Shown in pieces: positions 7,464 to 13,695 of a stretch of 13,695 nt of DNA. Each line of letters begins with the position of its first letter. Within the stretch, counting starts at the first letter, position 1. A model generated the notes under the pieces. The model was given only the letters and a program-made list of their open reading frames with translations, did no database searches and was not told where the DNA came from. Source of the DNA: JBHEKP01 sp041859375 (GTDB lineage: Bacteria > Hydrogenedentota > Hydrogenedentia > Hydrogenedentales > CAITNO01); assembly GCA_041859375.1 (NCBI GenBank), contig JBHEKP010000285.1, forward strand, positions 1 through 13,695. Reading direction: 5' to 3'. The position numbers and the translations under genes are program-made.

Positions 7464-9710
7464 ATGACTGTTTTGATTCTTGCATTGCTTGCGGCAGGGA
7501 TGGGAGCGCCGGCGGACCCGGTGGAAACCCGAACAGCCCTGCTCAATGAACTGACGGAGATCCTGCCCAAAAGCGCGCCTTTTTCGGATTACCTGGCCGC
7601 CACCGGCGATTTGCCGCCGGATTTCACCCAAATCGTTCCCGATGCGCGGGTGAGAAGCGTGCTGGAACCGCTTGTGGACGGGCGCATTCAGCCTATTGCC
7701 ACGGAGGAGGGATGGCGGAAGGAGCGGGAACGGCTGCTGGGGCTTGCGCAGGAATGGTTCTTTGGCACCTGCCCGCCTGCGCCCGCGTCGGTGGAGGCGG
7801 CCGTCAAGGGGGAGCGCCGGGAGCAGGGATGCCTCTTCCGGGAGGTGGAGCTGCGCTTCGGCCCGGGGAACAAGGCCAAACTGTCCATGCAGTTGTGGCT
7901 GCCCGACGGTCCCGGCCCCTTTCCCGTGTTCATCACCCAGGACAACCATCTTGGCTGGGGCATGATTGCCCTGCGGCGGGGCTATGCCGTGTGCGTCTAC
8001 GCCGGGGCGGACTCCCGCGACGACACGGACACCTTCCTGGAGGCCTATCCGGGGTACACCTGGTCGCGCCTGGCGCGGCGGGGCTGGGCGGCGGGCCGCT
8101 GCATTGACCATCTCACGACCCTGCCGCAGATTGACCCGGCGAAAATCGCCCTGACCGGCCATTCCCGCAACGGCAAGACCTCGCTCATGGGCGCGGCCCT
8201 GGACCCGCGCGTGGCCGTGGTCATTTCCAGCAGCTCCGGGGCGGGCGGCACCCTGCCCGCCCGCGAATGCGGCGAGGAATGCTTCGCCGAGGGCATTGAA
8301 AGCATCACCCGCACCTTCCCGGAATGGTTCCTGCCCCGGTGGCGCTTTTTCGCGGGCCGCGAGCACCTCTGCCCCGTGGACATGCAGCACCTTATCGCCC
8401 TCAGCGCGCCCCGGCCCTGCCTGCTCAGCATCGCCCTGAACGACAACGTGGAGCACGGCTGGGCGCTCCAGCGCTCCTATCTGGCGGTCAAGCCCGCCTG
8501 GGAACTTGCGGGCGCGCCGGACAAGCTCCGCATCCTCTGGCGGCACGGCGGCCATGAGACCTGGCCCACGGTCATTGAGCGCTATGTGGACTGGTGTGAT
8601 CTTCAGTTCGGCAGGGGCGGCGTTGAATTCCCCGAGAAACTGCCCTTCCCATGGGACTGGAACGGCTGGAAATCCAGGGCCGGGGCGCTTCCCGCAGTGG
8701 ACGCCCTGCCCGCCTCCGGCTGGGACGGCCATGCCGCCGCGCCGCAAAGCCGCGAGGAAACCGCCGAAGCGGTCCGGGCCATGCTCGGTGCGGAGCCGCC
8801 CGCCGCAACGGTGCCGGTGATGGAGTATGGGAAAAACCCCGACCATGTGGAGAAGCAACTCGGACGGCTGGAACCGGGCGCGGGCCTCGAATGCGAGTCG
8901 CTGGTCTTTGGCGAATACATCAATGCGGATGTGTGGCGGCCAAAAGGGAAAGACAAAAAAGATGCGACGCCCCTCCCCGCCATCCTCTGGCTTCCGCCCC
9001 GCACCGCGCCCTCCGGTTACGGTGCCGCCTACAAGCGCGGCGACCAGCCCTACCAGACACTTGCACGGGCGGGATACGCCGTGTTCTGCTTTGATCCCAC
9101 CGGGACGGGCCGCCGGGTGGACGAGGTGGACGGATTCTATGACCGCCATCCGGACTGGTCGCTCATGGGCAAGATGCTGCGCGACTGCCGCGCCGCCCTG
9201 GATGTGATGGCCTCGCTGCCCTGTGTGGACCCGAAGCGGATTCATGTGCTGGGCTATGCCCAGGGCGCGTTGCTGGCAATGCATCTTGCCGCGCTGGACG
9301 ACCGCCCCGCCGGATATGTGCTGGTGGCCCCGCCCCTGCCCTTCCGGCTGGACCGTGACACCATGCGCACGGGGGGCGTTCTGCGCTGGGCGCAGGATTC
9401 AATGCTCCTGCCCCGGCTGGGCCTCTTCGCCGGGATGGAGGATCGAGTTCCCTACGAACTGGACAACCTCGCCGCCTGCATCGCGCCGAAGCCCCTGCTG
9501 GTGGTCCACCCGACCCTGGACCGCTTCGCGCCACCCGAAGAATTCGGCAAGTTCCGGAAGGCGTTGGAGGATGTCTACAAAAAGGCGGACGCGTCCGCGC
9601 TGCTGACGATTTACGAGCCGCACACCTACAACCAGTTCGACGGGGACCTCCAGGAGTCCATCCTCGTTGAAATGGAGGCGTTACTCAGGGCTTCATTTAG
9701 AAGCAAATAG
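7464..9710 (+). CDS. Secreted tandem alpha/beta hydrolase, CE15-like esterase domain plus degenerate second domain
   Basis: The protein has 748 residues. The N-terminus (MTVLILALLAAGMGAPAD) is a short signal-peptide-like segment. Domain 1 (about 130-385) is an alpha/beta hydrolase with nucleophile elbow TGHSRNGKTSL (S234), a following GAALDPRVAVVISSSSGAGG segment, then CPVDMQHLIALSAPRP and a late His in WRHGGHE (H364). This pattern resembles bacterial CE15 glucuronoyl esterases and related acetylxylan esterases acting on plant cell-wall polysaccharide. Domain 2 (about 470-745) repeats the fold (LPAILWLPPR; VFCFDPTGTGR; late D686 and H720), but its elbow reads LGYAQGALL, with Ala599 where the catalytic Ser should be, so it is probably non-catalytic. 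The start is fixed by AAAGGAG. The gene is divergent from sodB and alone; no polysaccharide-utilisation cluster is visible. The fold assignment is firm; the substrate is inference. Confidence 0.8.
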   Translation: MTVLILALLAAGMGAPADPVETRTALLNELTEILPKSAPFSDYLAATGDLPPDFTQIVPDARVRSVLEPLVDGRIQPIATEEGWRKERERLLGLAQEWFFGTCPPAPASVEAAVKGERREQGCLFREVELRFGPGNKAKLSMQLWLPDGPGPFPVFITQDNHLGWGMIALRRGYAVCVYAGADSRDDTDTFLEAYPGYTWSRLARRGWAAGRCIDHLTTLPQIDPAKIALTGHSRNGKTSLMGAALDPRVAVVISSSSGAGGTLPARECGEECFAEGIESITRTFPEWFLPRWRFFAGREHLCPVDMQHLIALSAPRPCLLSIALNDNVEHGWALQRSYLAVKPAWELAGAPDKLRILWRHGGHETWPTVIERYVDWCDLQFGRGGVEFPEKLPFPWDWNGWKSRAGALPAVDALPASGWDGHAAAPQSREETAEAVRAMLGAEPPAATVPVMEYGKNPDHVEKQLGRLEPGAGLECESLVFGEYINADVWRPKGKDKKDATPLPAILWLPPRTAPSGYGAAYKRGDQPYQTLARAGYAVFCFDPTGTGRRVDEVDGFYDRHPDWSLMGKMLRDCRAALDVMASLPCVDPKRIHVLGYAQGALLAMHLAALDDRPAGYVLVAPPLPFRLDRDTMRTGGVLRWAQDSMLLPRLGLFAGMEDRVPYELDNLAACIAPKPLLVVHPTLDRFAPPEEFGKFRKALEDVYKKADASALLTIYEPHTYNQFDGDLQESILVEMEALLRASFRSK

Positions 9711-9757
9711 CCGTGCATTAATTCGGGTTTTGTGACACCGCACTATCTAGCGCACCG

Positions 9758-9777
9758 CAGAAGGGGCACCCCTGCTG
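9758..9777. repeat. Short inverted repeat after the hydrolase gene
   Basis: CAG-A-AGGGG-CA-CCCCT-G-CTG is a near-perfect palindrome with one A/G mismatch, flanked by GCGC on each side. It could be a weak terminator of the hydrolase mRNA, but no T-run follows on either strand. It could also be an operator for the downstream Argonaute promoter. Nothing distinguishes these from the sequence. Confidence 0.35.
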
Positions 9778-9782
9778 GCGCG

Positions 9783-9811
9783 TTGAAGAAGAGTCGCCAA
9801 CATGCTACAGT
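9783..9811 (+). promoter_or_regulatory. Candidate sigma-70-type promoter for the SIR2-Argonaute gene
   Basis: TTGAAG (9783-9788, 4 of 6 to TTGACA) and TACAGT (9806-9811, 4 of 6 to TATAAT) are separated by exactly 17 nt. Transcription would begin near 9818, giving a leader of about 90 nt. This is the best-spaced pair I see in the 198-nt gap, but the match is modest. Confidence 0.35.
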
Positions 9812-9823
9812 GAACGCGCTGGT

Positions 9824-9839
9824 GGGCGTGGGTTCGCCC
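9824..9839 (+). other. Leader stem-loop upstream of the SIR2-Argonaute gene
   Basis: GGGCG (9824-9828) pairs with CGCCC (9835-9839) around a 6-nt loop. It would fold at the very 5' end of the transcript if the candidate promoter is real. The role is unknown; it may stabilise the mRNA. Confidence 0.3.
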
Positions 9840-9893
9840 GTTAACACCATCTTACTTTCTCCGGTGCCTGTTGAAAGATGGGGGTAACCTCAT

Positions 9894-9898
9894 GGGAG
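9894..9898 (+). promoter_or_regulatory. Ribosome-binding site for the GTG start of the SIR2-Argonaute gene
   Basis: GGGAG lies 10 nt before the GTG at 9909. The reading frame is closed by TAA at 9885-9887 and has no ATG between that stop and 9909. The next in-frame ATG is more than 220 codons inside the SIR2 domain, so GTG is the most plausible start. Confidence 0.5.
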
Positions 9899-9908
9899 AC
9901 ATGGGCAG

Positions 9909-12900
9909 GTGAATTATGCCAGTTCAACCGAGACCGACTTACGGCTGCCTATTGACGCGTTGGTGCGTGCTCTGGCGGTAAGTCGCGGTACTCCTTATTC
10001 GGTGTTTCTTGGAGCTGGAGCGTCTGTCAGTTCTGGTATTCCGAGTACAGAAACCTGCATATGGGAATGGAAGCGAAGTGTCGTTCTTTCAAATAGCTCT
10101 CGAGATGACCAAGAATTTAAGGAACTAGCCCTGTGTTCAGTGCGTAACCGTATTCAGCAGTGGCTTGACTCAAAAGGAGTGTATCCGCGACTTGGAGACA
10201 CAAGTGAATACTCATTCTACATCGGAAGATGCTACCCAATTCGGGAACACCGGCGTCAATACTTTGCTAAGAAAATGCTCGGGGTGCAGCCGCACCTGGG
10301 TTACAGACTGTTGTGTCTGCTGGCTGAAGGTGGTCTGATTTCTTCCGTATGGACGACCAATTTTGACGGTCTTGTGGCGAAGGCGGCTGGGAACTTTCAT
10401 ATTACTCCTATTGAAATTGGAATAGACTGTCAGCAGCGGTTGCTACGACCCGTCTCTCACGGCGAATTACTCTGTGTGTCCCTTCATGGAGATTATCGAT
10501 ATGATTCTCTTAAGAACACGGACGAAGAAGTGCGGCAGCAGGAAGACAAACTTCGAAATGCCTTAATCCAGACGGTTCAAAACAAATCCATGCTGGTCTT
10601 TGGATACAGTGGGCGTGACGCTTCCATTATGGATGCGTTGGAGAAAGGTTACGGTCAAAAGGGAAGTGGTTCCCTGTATTGGTGCGGATATGGAGAAGAT
10701 ATACCTGAATCCGTAGCAAAGCTTTTGGCGATCGCCCGAAAGTCAGGGCGTACAGCACACTTCGTGCCGACATCGGGTTTTGACGATGTCATGGCACGTA
10801 TGGCGTTACATTGTCTAGATGATCCAAATCGAGAACGAGCCAGGGATTTACGCGCCGAAGCGGCATATACACTGAAGAGCAATACAATGCCTTTTGCCAT
10901 TGATGACCTTCCGTTCAAGACAATGATCAAAAGCAACATATTTGAAATCGAACTGCCTGCCGAGATCTTTGCTTTCTCAATTCGGGAACGTGCCAATGTG
11001 GGGGTGTGGGACTGGCTCGATGACCTGAGCAAGGGAAAAGGGTTTGTTGCCGTTCCGCACAGAGACAAAATTCTCGCTCTCGGAAATATCGATGAGATTC
11101 AAACAGCCTTTGGCAGCGTATTGGCTGGTTCTATCGAGCGTACGCCCGTGACCGCTACAGACACCAGCATTGAGCATGGCGCTGTGAACTCCTTGATGAG
11201 GAAAGCTCTTGTGCATTCATTTGGGCTGCGCGCTGGAGTGGCGACCGATGGCAGATGCTTTCTGTGGGAACGTGTAGGAAAACGCCACCGAAGGATTGGG
11301 GCGATGGACTGTCATGTTCATCGCGCAGCGATTGTATATCTCAGAACGATTCAAGGTAAGGTTAGAATCCTGCTAAAGCCCACTCTTCATATTATGGATG
11401 CGTCCGGAGAGGCCGTTGACGAGGATGTAGCCCGTACTGCCAAGAACGAAATACTTGGTTATCAGCACAACAAGGAAGCGAACGAGCAGTTTGATTACTG
11501 GCGCAAACTACTTCTTCAAGGAAAAGATTCTGTTGATATTGATTACCCGCCCGGATGCCCATCCTCATTTCGCTTCAAAATCCGCTGCGCACCTGTTTAC
11601 GCCTGTATCGGATGGCGTGGCGGTCACTTACGGATAGAGCCGAACCGGAAAAACATGGTGCATGTAAGGCAGAATGGTATCGAAATCCATGAGCCAGCAC
11701 TTCTTTTCTCAAACCGCCAAGGAACTGGAACTTCTCACGATACCCATCCTACACGGGGACTAGCCTTGAATCGCCCCTTCGATTTCCGTTGGACCGTCAA
11801 CGGATTGTGCTCCAGTATCAGGATTGGTGTTGTATCGCCGGCGGCCGAAGCAAAAAAACTGTCCGTTTACTTGGGAATGTGGCAAGACGCTCACATGCCC
11901 AACGATACAGACCGCGACTATCTGATTCGGTTTCCTGGATACCAACAGGCATTGGGCATTCCTCTTGAGATTCCTAAGCCGACCGATAGCGTATGGGGAA
12001 CTTGCTCAGAACCCGACACGCGGCTGTCAGCGGAGCAGGGCTCGCGAGATCTCGCCCAGCGACTTACACGGACCATCGACGCCGTGGTAGCAGTGGAACG
12101 TCCTCATGTTGTCTTGGTTTTCATCCCCGCCCGCTGGAGACTATGGCGAGGATACAGCACCGCGACCGAACGTTTTGACCTGCACGATTTTGTTAAGGCG
12201 TATTGCGTTCAGCGTGGAATCGCGACGCAGTTCCTGGAAGAAGACACATTCGATAGCCAGCAGCCGTGTCGTGTGTGGTGGTGGTTATCTGTTGCGATCT
12301 ACGCAAAAGCAATGCGTACGCCGTGGGTACTCAAATCATTGGACTCAGATACGGCATTCGTCGGACTTGGATATGCTGTCGAAAGAGCAGTACCCGGCCA
12401 GCAGAATATCATTCTTGGGTGCAGTCACCTCTACAACGCCCAGGGCGAAGGGCTACAGTTCCGTCTGACCAAGGTGGAAGATCCGATTATGCGGGGCAGA
12501 AACCCACACATGTCTTATGACGATGCCAGGCGGACCGCTGAGACAATCCGCCAATTGTTCTACGAGTCCCGAATGTGTCTTCCAAAAAGGGTCGTCGTTC
12601 ACAAACAAACGCCCTTCTTGGATCCGGAAAAGGAAGGATTGCTGGCAGGATTATGCGGCACGGATATGGTGGACCTCCTTGAAGTCAATATAGACAATCC
12701 ATTTCGCTATTTCTCTTCAAAAGTCGATTCCGCCGGCAACTTTGAGGTTGACGGATTTCCCGTAAGGCGGGGTACAGTCGTTAAGATGGACGATTATATG
12801 GCCCTTGTGTGGTGCCATGGGGTAACGGATGGAATCGTTCCGTCACGGCGTTATTTTCAGGGAAAACGTTATATACCAGCGCCGTTACTTGTCCGTCGTT

Positions 12901-13088
12901 TTGCCGGTGCTGGAAACCTGGAAACTATTGCATCTGAGATTTTGGGGCTTGCCAAAATGGACTGGAATTCCGCAGACATATATTCCAAACTCCCGGTCAC
13001 AATACATTCTTCAAAACAAATCGCACGCATTGGGGCCAAGCTTCAACGCTTTGGTCCGGTATCTTATGATTACCGGCTTTTCATGTAG
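9909..13088 (+). CDS. Single-chain SIR2-APAZ-short prokaryotic Argonaute (MID-PIWI) defence protein
   Basis: The protein has 1059 residues. Residues about 25-300 are a SIR2-type NADase domain: SVFLGAGAS (31-39), WTTNFD with catalytic-type N151, LHGD with H193, and FGYSGRD (231-237). Residues about 325-600 form an APAZ-like linker, assigned mainly by position. From about 613 (HPTRGLALNRPFDF, then IRIGVVSP) the short-Argonaute half begins. The MID domain has H759, K763, Q774 and K800, spaced as in the HK-type 5'-phosphate pocket (DLHDFVKAYC, IATQFLEE). The PIWI domain (about 805-1059) has FVGLGYA with Gly821 where the slicer Asp would be, and ends with LAKMDWNS and LPVTI. By analogy with SPARSA systems, guide-directed target recognition would activate NAD+ hydrolysis and abort infection; this is inference. 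There is no partner gene, no signal peptide and no membrane helix. GC is clearly lower than in neighbours, suggesting transfer. The start is GTG with GGGAG upstream. Confidence 0.9.
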   Translation: MNYASSTETDLRLPIDALVRALAVSRGTPYSVFLGAGASVSSGIPSTETCIWEWKRSVVLSNSSRDDQEFKELALCSVRNRIQQWLDSKGVYPRLGDTSEYSFYIGRCYPIREHRRQYFAKKMLGVQPHLGYRLLCLLAEGGLISSVWTTNFDGLVAKAAGNFHITPIEIGIDCQQRLLRPVSHGELLCVSLHGDYRYDSLKNTDEEVRQQEDKLRNALIQTVQNKSMLVFGYSGRDASIMDALEKGYGQKGSGSLYWCGYGEDIPESVAKLLAIARKSGRTAHFVPTSGFDDVMARMALHCLDDPNRERARDLRAEAAYTLKSNTMPFAIDDLPFKTMIKSNIFEIELPAEIFAFSIRERANVGVWDWLDDLSKGKGFVAVPHRDKILALGNIDEIQTAFGSVLAGSIERTPVTATDTSIEHGAVNSLMRKALVHSFGLRAGVATDGRCFLWERVGKRHRRIGAMDCHVHRAAIVYLRTIQGKVRILLKPTLHIMDASGEAVDEDVARTAKNEILGYQHNKEANEQFDYWRKLLLQGKDSVDIDYPPGCPSSFRFKIRCAPVYACIGWRGGHLRIEPNRKNMVHVRQNGIEIHEPALLFSNRQGTGTSHDTHPTRGLALNRPFDFRWTVNGLCSSIRIGVVSPAAEAKKLSVYLGMWQDAHMPNDTDRDYLIRFPGYQQALGIPLEIPKPTDSVWGTCSEPDTRLSAEQGSRDLAQRLTRTIDAVVAVERPHVVLVFIPARWRLWRGYSTATERFDLHDFVKAYCVQRGIATQFLEEDTFDSQQPCRVWWWLSVAIYAKAMRTPWVLKSLDSDTAFVGLGYAVERAVPGQQNIILGCSHLYNAQGEGLQFRLTKVEDPIMRGRNPHMSYDDARRTAETIRQLFYESRMCLPKRVVVHKQTPFLDPEKEGLLAGLCGTDMVDLLEVNIDNPFRYFSSKVDSAGNFEVDGFPVRRGTVVKMDDYMALVWCHGVTDGIVPSRRYFQGKRYIPAPLLVRRFAGAGNLETIASEILGLAKMDWNSADIYSKLPVTIHSSKQIARIGAKLQRFGPVSYDYRLFM

Positions 13089-13157
13089 ACATAGTTGCCC
13101 ATAGGGCGGTCCAAGAAGAGCGTAATATGAGCTTGCATCCTACAATACCTGCAACTG

Positions 13158-13238
13158 ATGGTGTGGTACAGAAATTTTGGCCGGATCCATATTGAGCAGA
13201 TAATAGGGATATTGGAGGAGGTTGATTCAGGTGGTAGT
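13158..13238 (+). pseudogene. Probable remnant of an IS3-family transposase orfA N-terminus
   Basis: An ATG-started stretch includes RIHIEQIIGILEEVDSGG, closely resembling the conserved start of IS3-family OrfA helix-turn-helix proteins (pattern RFSEEQIIGILKEAEAG). After about 27 residues the similarity stops, and the frame runs into purine-rich repeat sequence and a TAG at 13320. No inverted-repeat ends or orfB are visible. The match is from memory of the family and short, so it is tentative. Confidence 0.4.
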
Positions 13239-13264
13239 ACGGGAGAAAGGGGGGAGAAGAAAAT

Positions 13265-13351
13265 AACCGCAAGGACACAAGGAGCACAAAGAACGGAGGG
13301 GAAGGAAGAAGAGGGCAAGTAGGACTCCCGCGCAGACGCAAGACGCGAAGG
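13265..13351. repeat. Degenerate short-period repeat tract (CGCAAGGACACAAGG type)
   Basis: Two blocks of imperfect 7-10-nt units are visible. The first reads ACCGCAAGG, ACACAAGG, AGCACAAAG, AACGGAGG. The second, from about 13329, reads CGCGCAGA, CGCAAGA, CGCGAAGG. A purine-rich linker joins them. It resembles the AACCGCAAAGGACACAAAG and CGCAGAGACGCAAAG motifs that recur between genes in many uncultured bacterial genomes. It is unlikely to be coding. The stretch 13089-13264 before it holds nothing else I can identify beyond the IS3-like remnant. Confidence 0.5.
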
Positions 13352-13373
13352 GAAAAGGAAGCGGATTTCCAGG

Positions 13374-13469
13374 CACTGGACGGAATACACCCAGGAACCG
13401 GCGCAAATCGAGGCCGCGCGCGCGGAGGTGGACAGGCTGATTGGGGCGATTGACAAGGCCGAGAAATAG
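13374..13469 (+). pseudogene. Orphan 3' end of an unidentified gene
   Basis: From about 13374 to the TAG at 13467-13469 the composition returns to the GC-rich, host-like type and encodes a helical tail: HWTEYTQEPAQIEAARAEV, then DRLIGAIDKAEK. The frame is open only back to a TAG at 13320-13322, and the first 17 codons are repeat sequence with no convincing start. The stop abuts a hairpin terminator, as expected of a genuine gene end. It is probably the C-terminus of a gene whose upstream part was lost or displaced. A distant resemblance to the C-terminal AEIDRLVYALYG-type tails of some DNA methylase/restriction proteins is too weak to assign. Confidence 0.4.
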
Positions 13470-13497
13470 CCCCGCCCGTTTATGGAACGGACGGGGC
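13460..13497 (-). terminator. Hairpin terminator between convergent genes
   Basis: The stem pairs 13469-13480 with 13486-13497, 12 bp with one C/A mismatch, around loop TATGG. On the minus strand it is followed by TATTTCT, a short U-rich tail, so it best serves the minus-strand anchor-protein gene ending at 13528. Its plus-strand side begins on the last base of the orphan stop codon, so it may have served both genes. Confidence 0.65.
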
Positions 13498-13527
13498 GCC
13501 TGAGTTCCTGTGAAATACCGCGGTGCT

Positions 13528-13695
13528 TTATGCCCCTGCCGGGAAATGGCGCAGCGCCACCGCGCCCGCCAGGGCAAACAACAGTAGCAGGGACACCATC
13601 ACGATGGGGCCGGAGACGGGCACGCTGTTCGGGGCGGCAACCCGGACCAGCGCCGCGGGGGTGATGATGCTTTCCTTGGCGGTGTCCGTGATGAC
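13528..13695 (-). CDS. C-terminal end of a surface protein with a VPVSG-plus-hydrophobic anchor signal (5' end outside window)
   Basis: Fifty-five codons are read from the window edge to a TAA at 13530-13528. The tail runs NSVPVSGPIVMVSLLLL, then FALAGAVALRHFPAGA and stop. It has a short Pro/Gly motif, one hydrophobic helix of about 18 residues and a small basic end (RH). This three-part layout matches C-terminal sorting signals of the PEP-CTERM/IPTL-CTERM kind, which are processed by exosortase-like or rhomboid-like proteases in Gram-negative-type bacteria. The VPVSG version is not one I can assign to a named class. A plain C-terminal membrane anchor is the alternative. The body of the protein and its function are not visible. 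A hairpin terminator follows at 13497-13460. Confidence 0.65.
   Translation of the reverse strand, partial: VITDTAKESIITPAALVRVAAPNSVPVSGPIVMVSLLLLFALAGAVALRHFPAGA

Noticed and set aside
7329..9284. 651-codon open frame on the minus strand
   Set aside because: It is antisense to the hydrolase, low in hydrophobic structure and rich in Arg/Gly/Pro as expected of GC-rich shadow frames. It has no recognisable motif.
9824..9841. GGGTTCGCCC-containing hairpin resembling a tRNA T-arm
   Set aside because: No acceptor stem, D-arm or anticodon arm can be built around it; it is simply a short stem-loop.
13265..13351. Possible CRISPR array
   Set aside because: Units are only 7-10 nt, imperfect and directly adjacent, with no uniform spacers and no cas genes.
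13070..13456. 128-codon minus-strand frame after the Argonaute gene
   Set aside because: It spans the repeat tract and transposon debris, with Ser/Pro-rich low-complexity sequence and no motif.
13482..13664. 60-codon plus-strand frame at the right edge
   Set aside because: It is antisense to the anchor-signal coding sequence and overlaps the terminator hairpin.

Overview
The window looks like chromosomal DNA from an uncultured, GC-rich, probably Gram-negative-type bacterium. It has an O-antigen-ligase-like membrane protein, a UbiB/ABC1 kinase, an iron superoxide dismutase, a LOV-PP2C phosphatase, a two-domain carbohydrate-esterase-like secreted protein and a protein with a C-terminal membrane-anchor signal. 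This mix would fit a PVC-superphylum or Hydrogenedentota-like lineage, but that assignment is a low-confidence inference; nothing here is a taxonomic marker.

Layout: (1) 1-5200, minus strand: a tightly packed three-gene run, ubiB-like kinase -> Wzy_C/O-antigen-ligase-like protein fused to a long TPR-type region -> small membrane-anchored TPR-like protein cut by the window edge. Junctions overlap by 19 nt and by an ATGA stop/start. (2) 5364-6605, plus: blue-light-sensor-type LOV domain, coiled coil and SpoIIE/RsbU-type PP2C phosphatase. (3) 6690-7283, minus: Fe-type superoxide dismutase with a strong intrinsic terminator. (4) 7464-9710, plus: secreted protein with two alpha/beta-hydrolase domains. 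The first is CE15-like with an intact Ser elbow; the second has Ala in place of the nucleophile. (5) 9711-13088, plus: a lower-GC accessory insert holding one 1059-residue protein. (6) 13089-13469: a scar region with a probable IS3 orfA remnant, a degenerate short-period repeat and an orphan 3' gene end. (7) 13528-13695, minus: the C-terminal end of a surface protein with a VPVSG-plus-hydrophobic anchor, and a hairpin terminator shared with the orphan gene end.

The exciting element is region 5. The 1059-residue protein carries, in one chain, a SIR2 NADase-type domain, an APAZ-like linker and the MID-PIWI halves of a short prokaryotic Argonaute. In related two-gene systems (SIR2-APAZ plus short Ago) the Ago senses invading nucleic acid with a guide and the SIR2 domain depletes NAD+, stopping the infected cell. 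Here the MID 5'-phosphate pocket motif is preserved, the PIWI slicer aspartate is absent and the SIR2 catalytic residues are present. That is the pattern of a guide-directed sensor wired to an NAD+-destroying effector without a partner gene. Its base composition differs from its neighbours and it sits beside transposon debris, so it was probably acquired horizontally as an anti-plasmid or anti-phage system. Function is inferred from motifs only.
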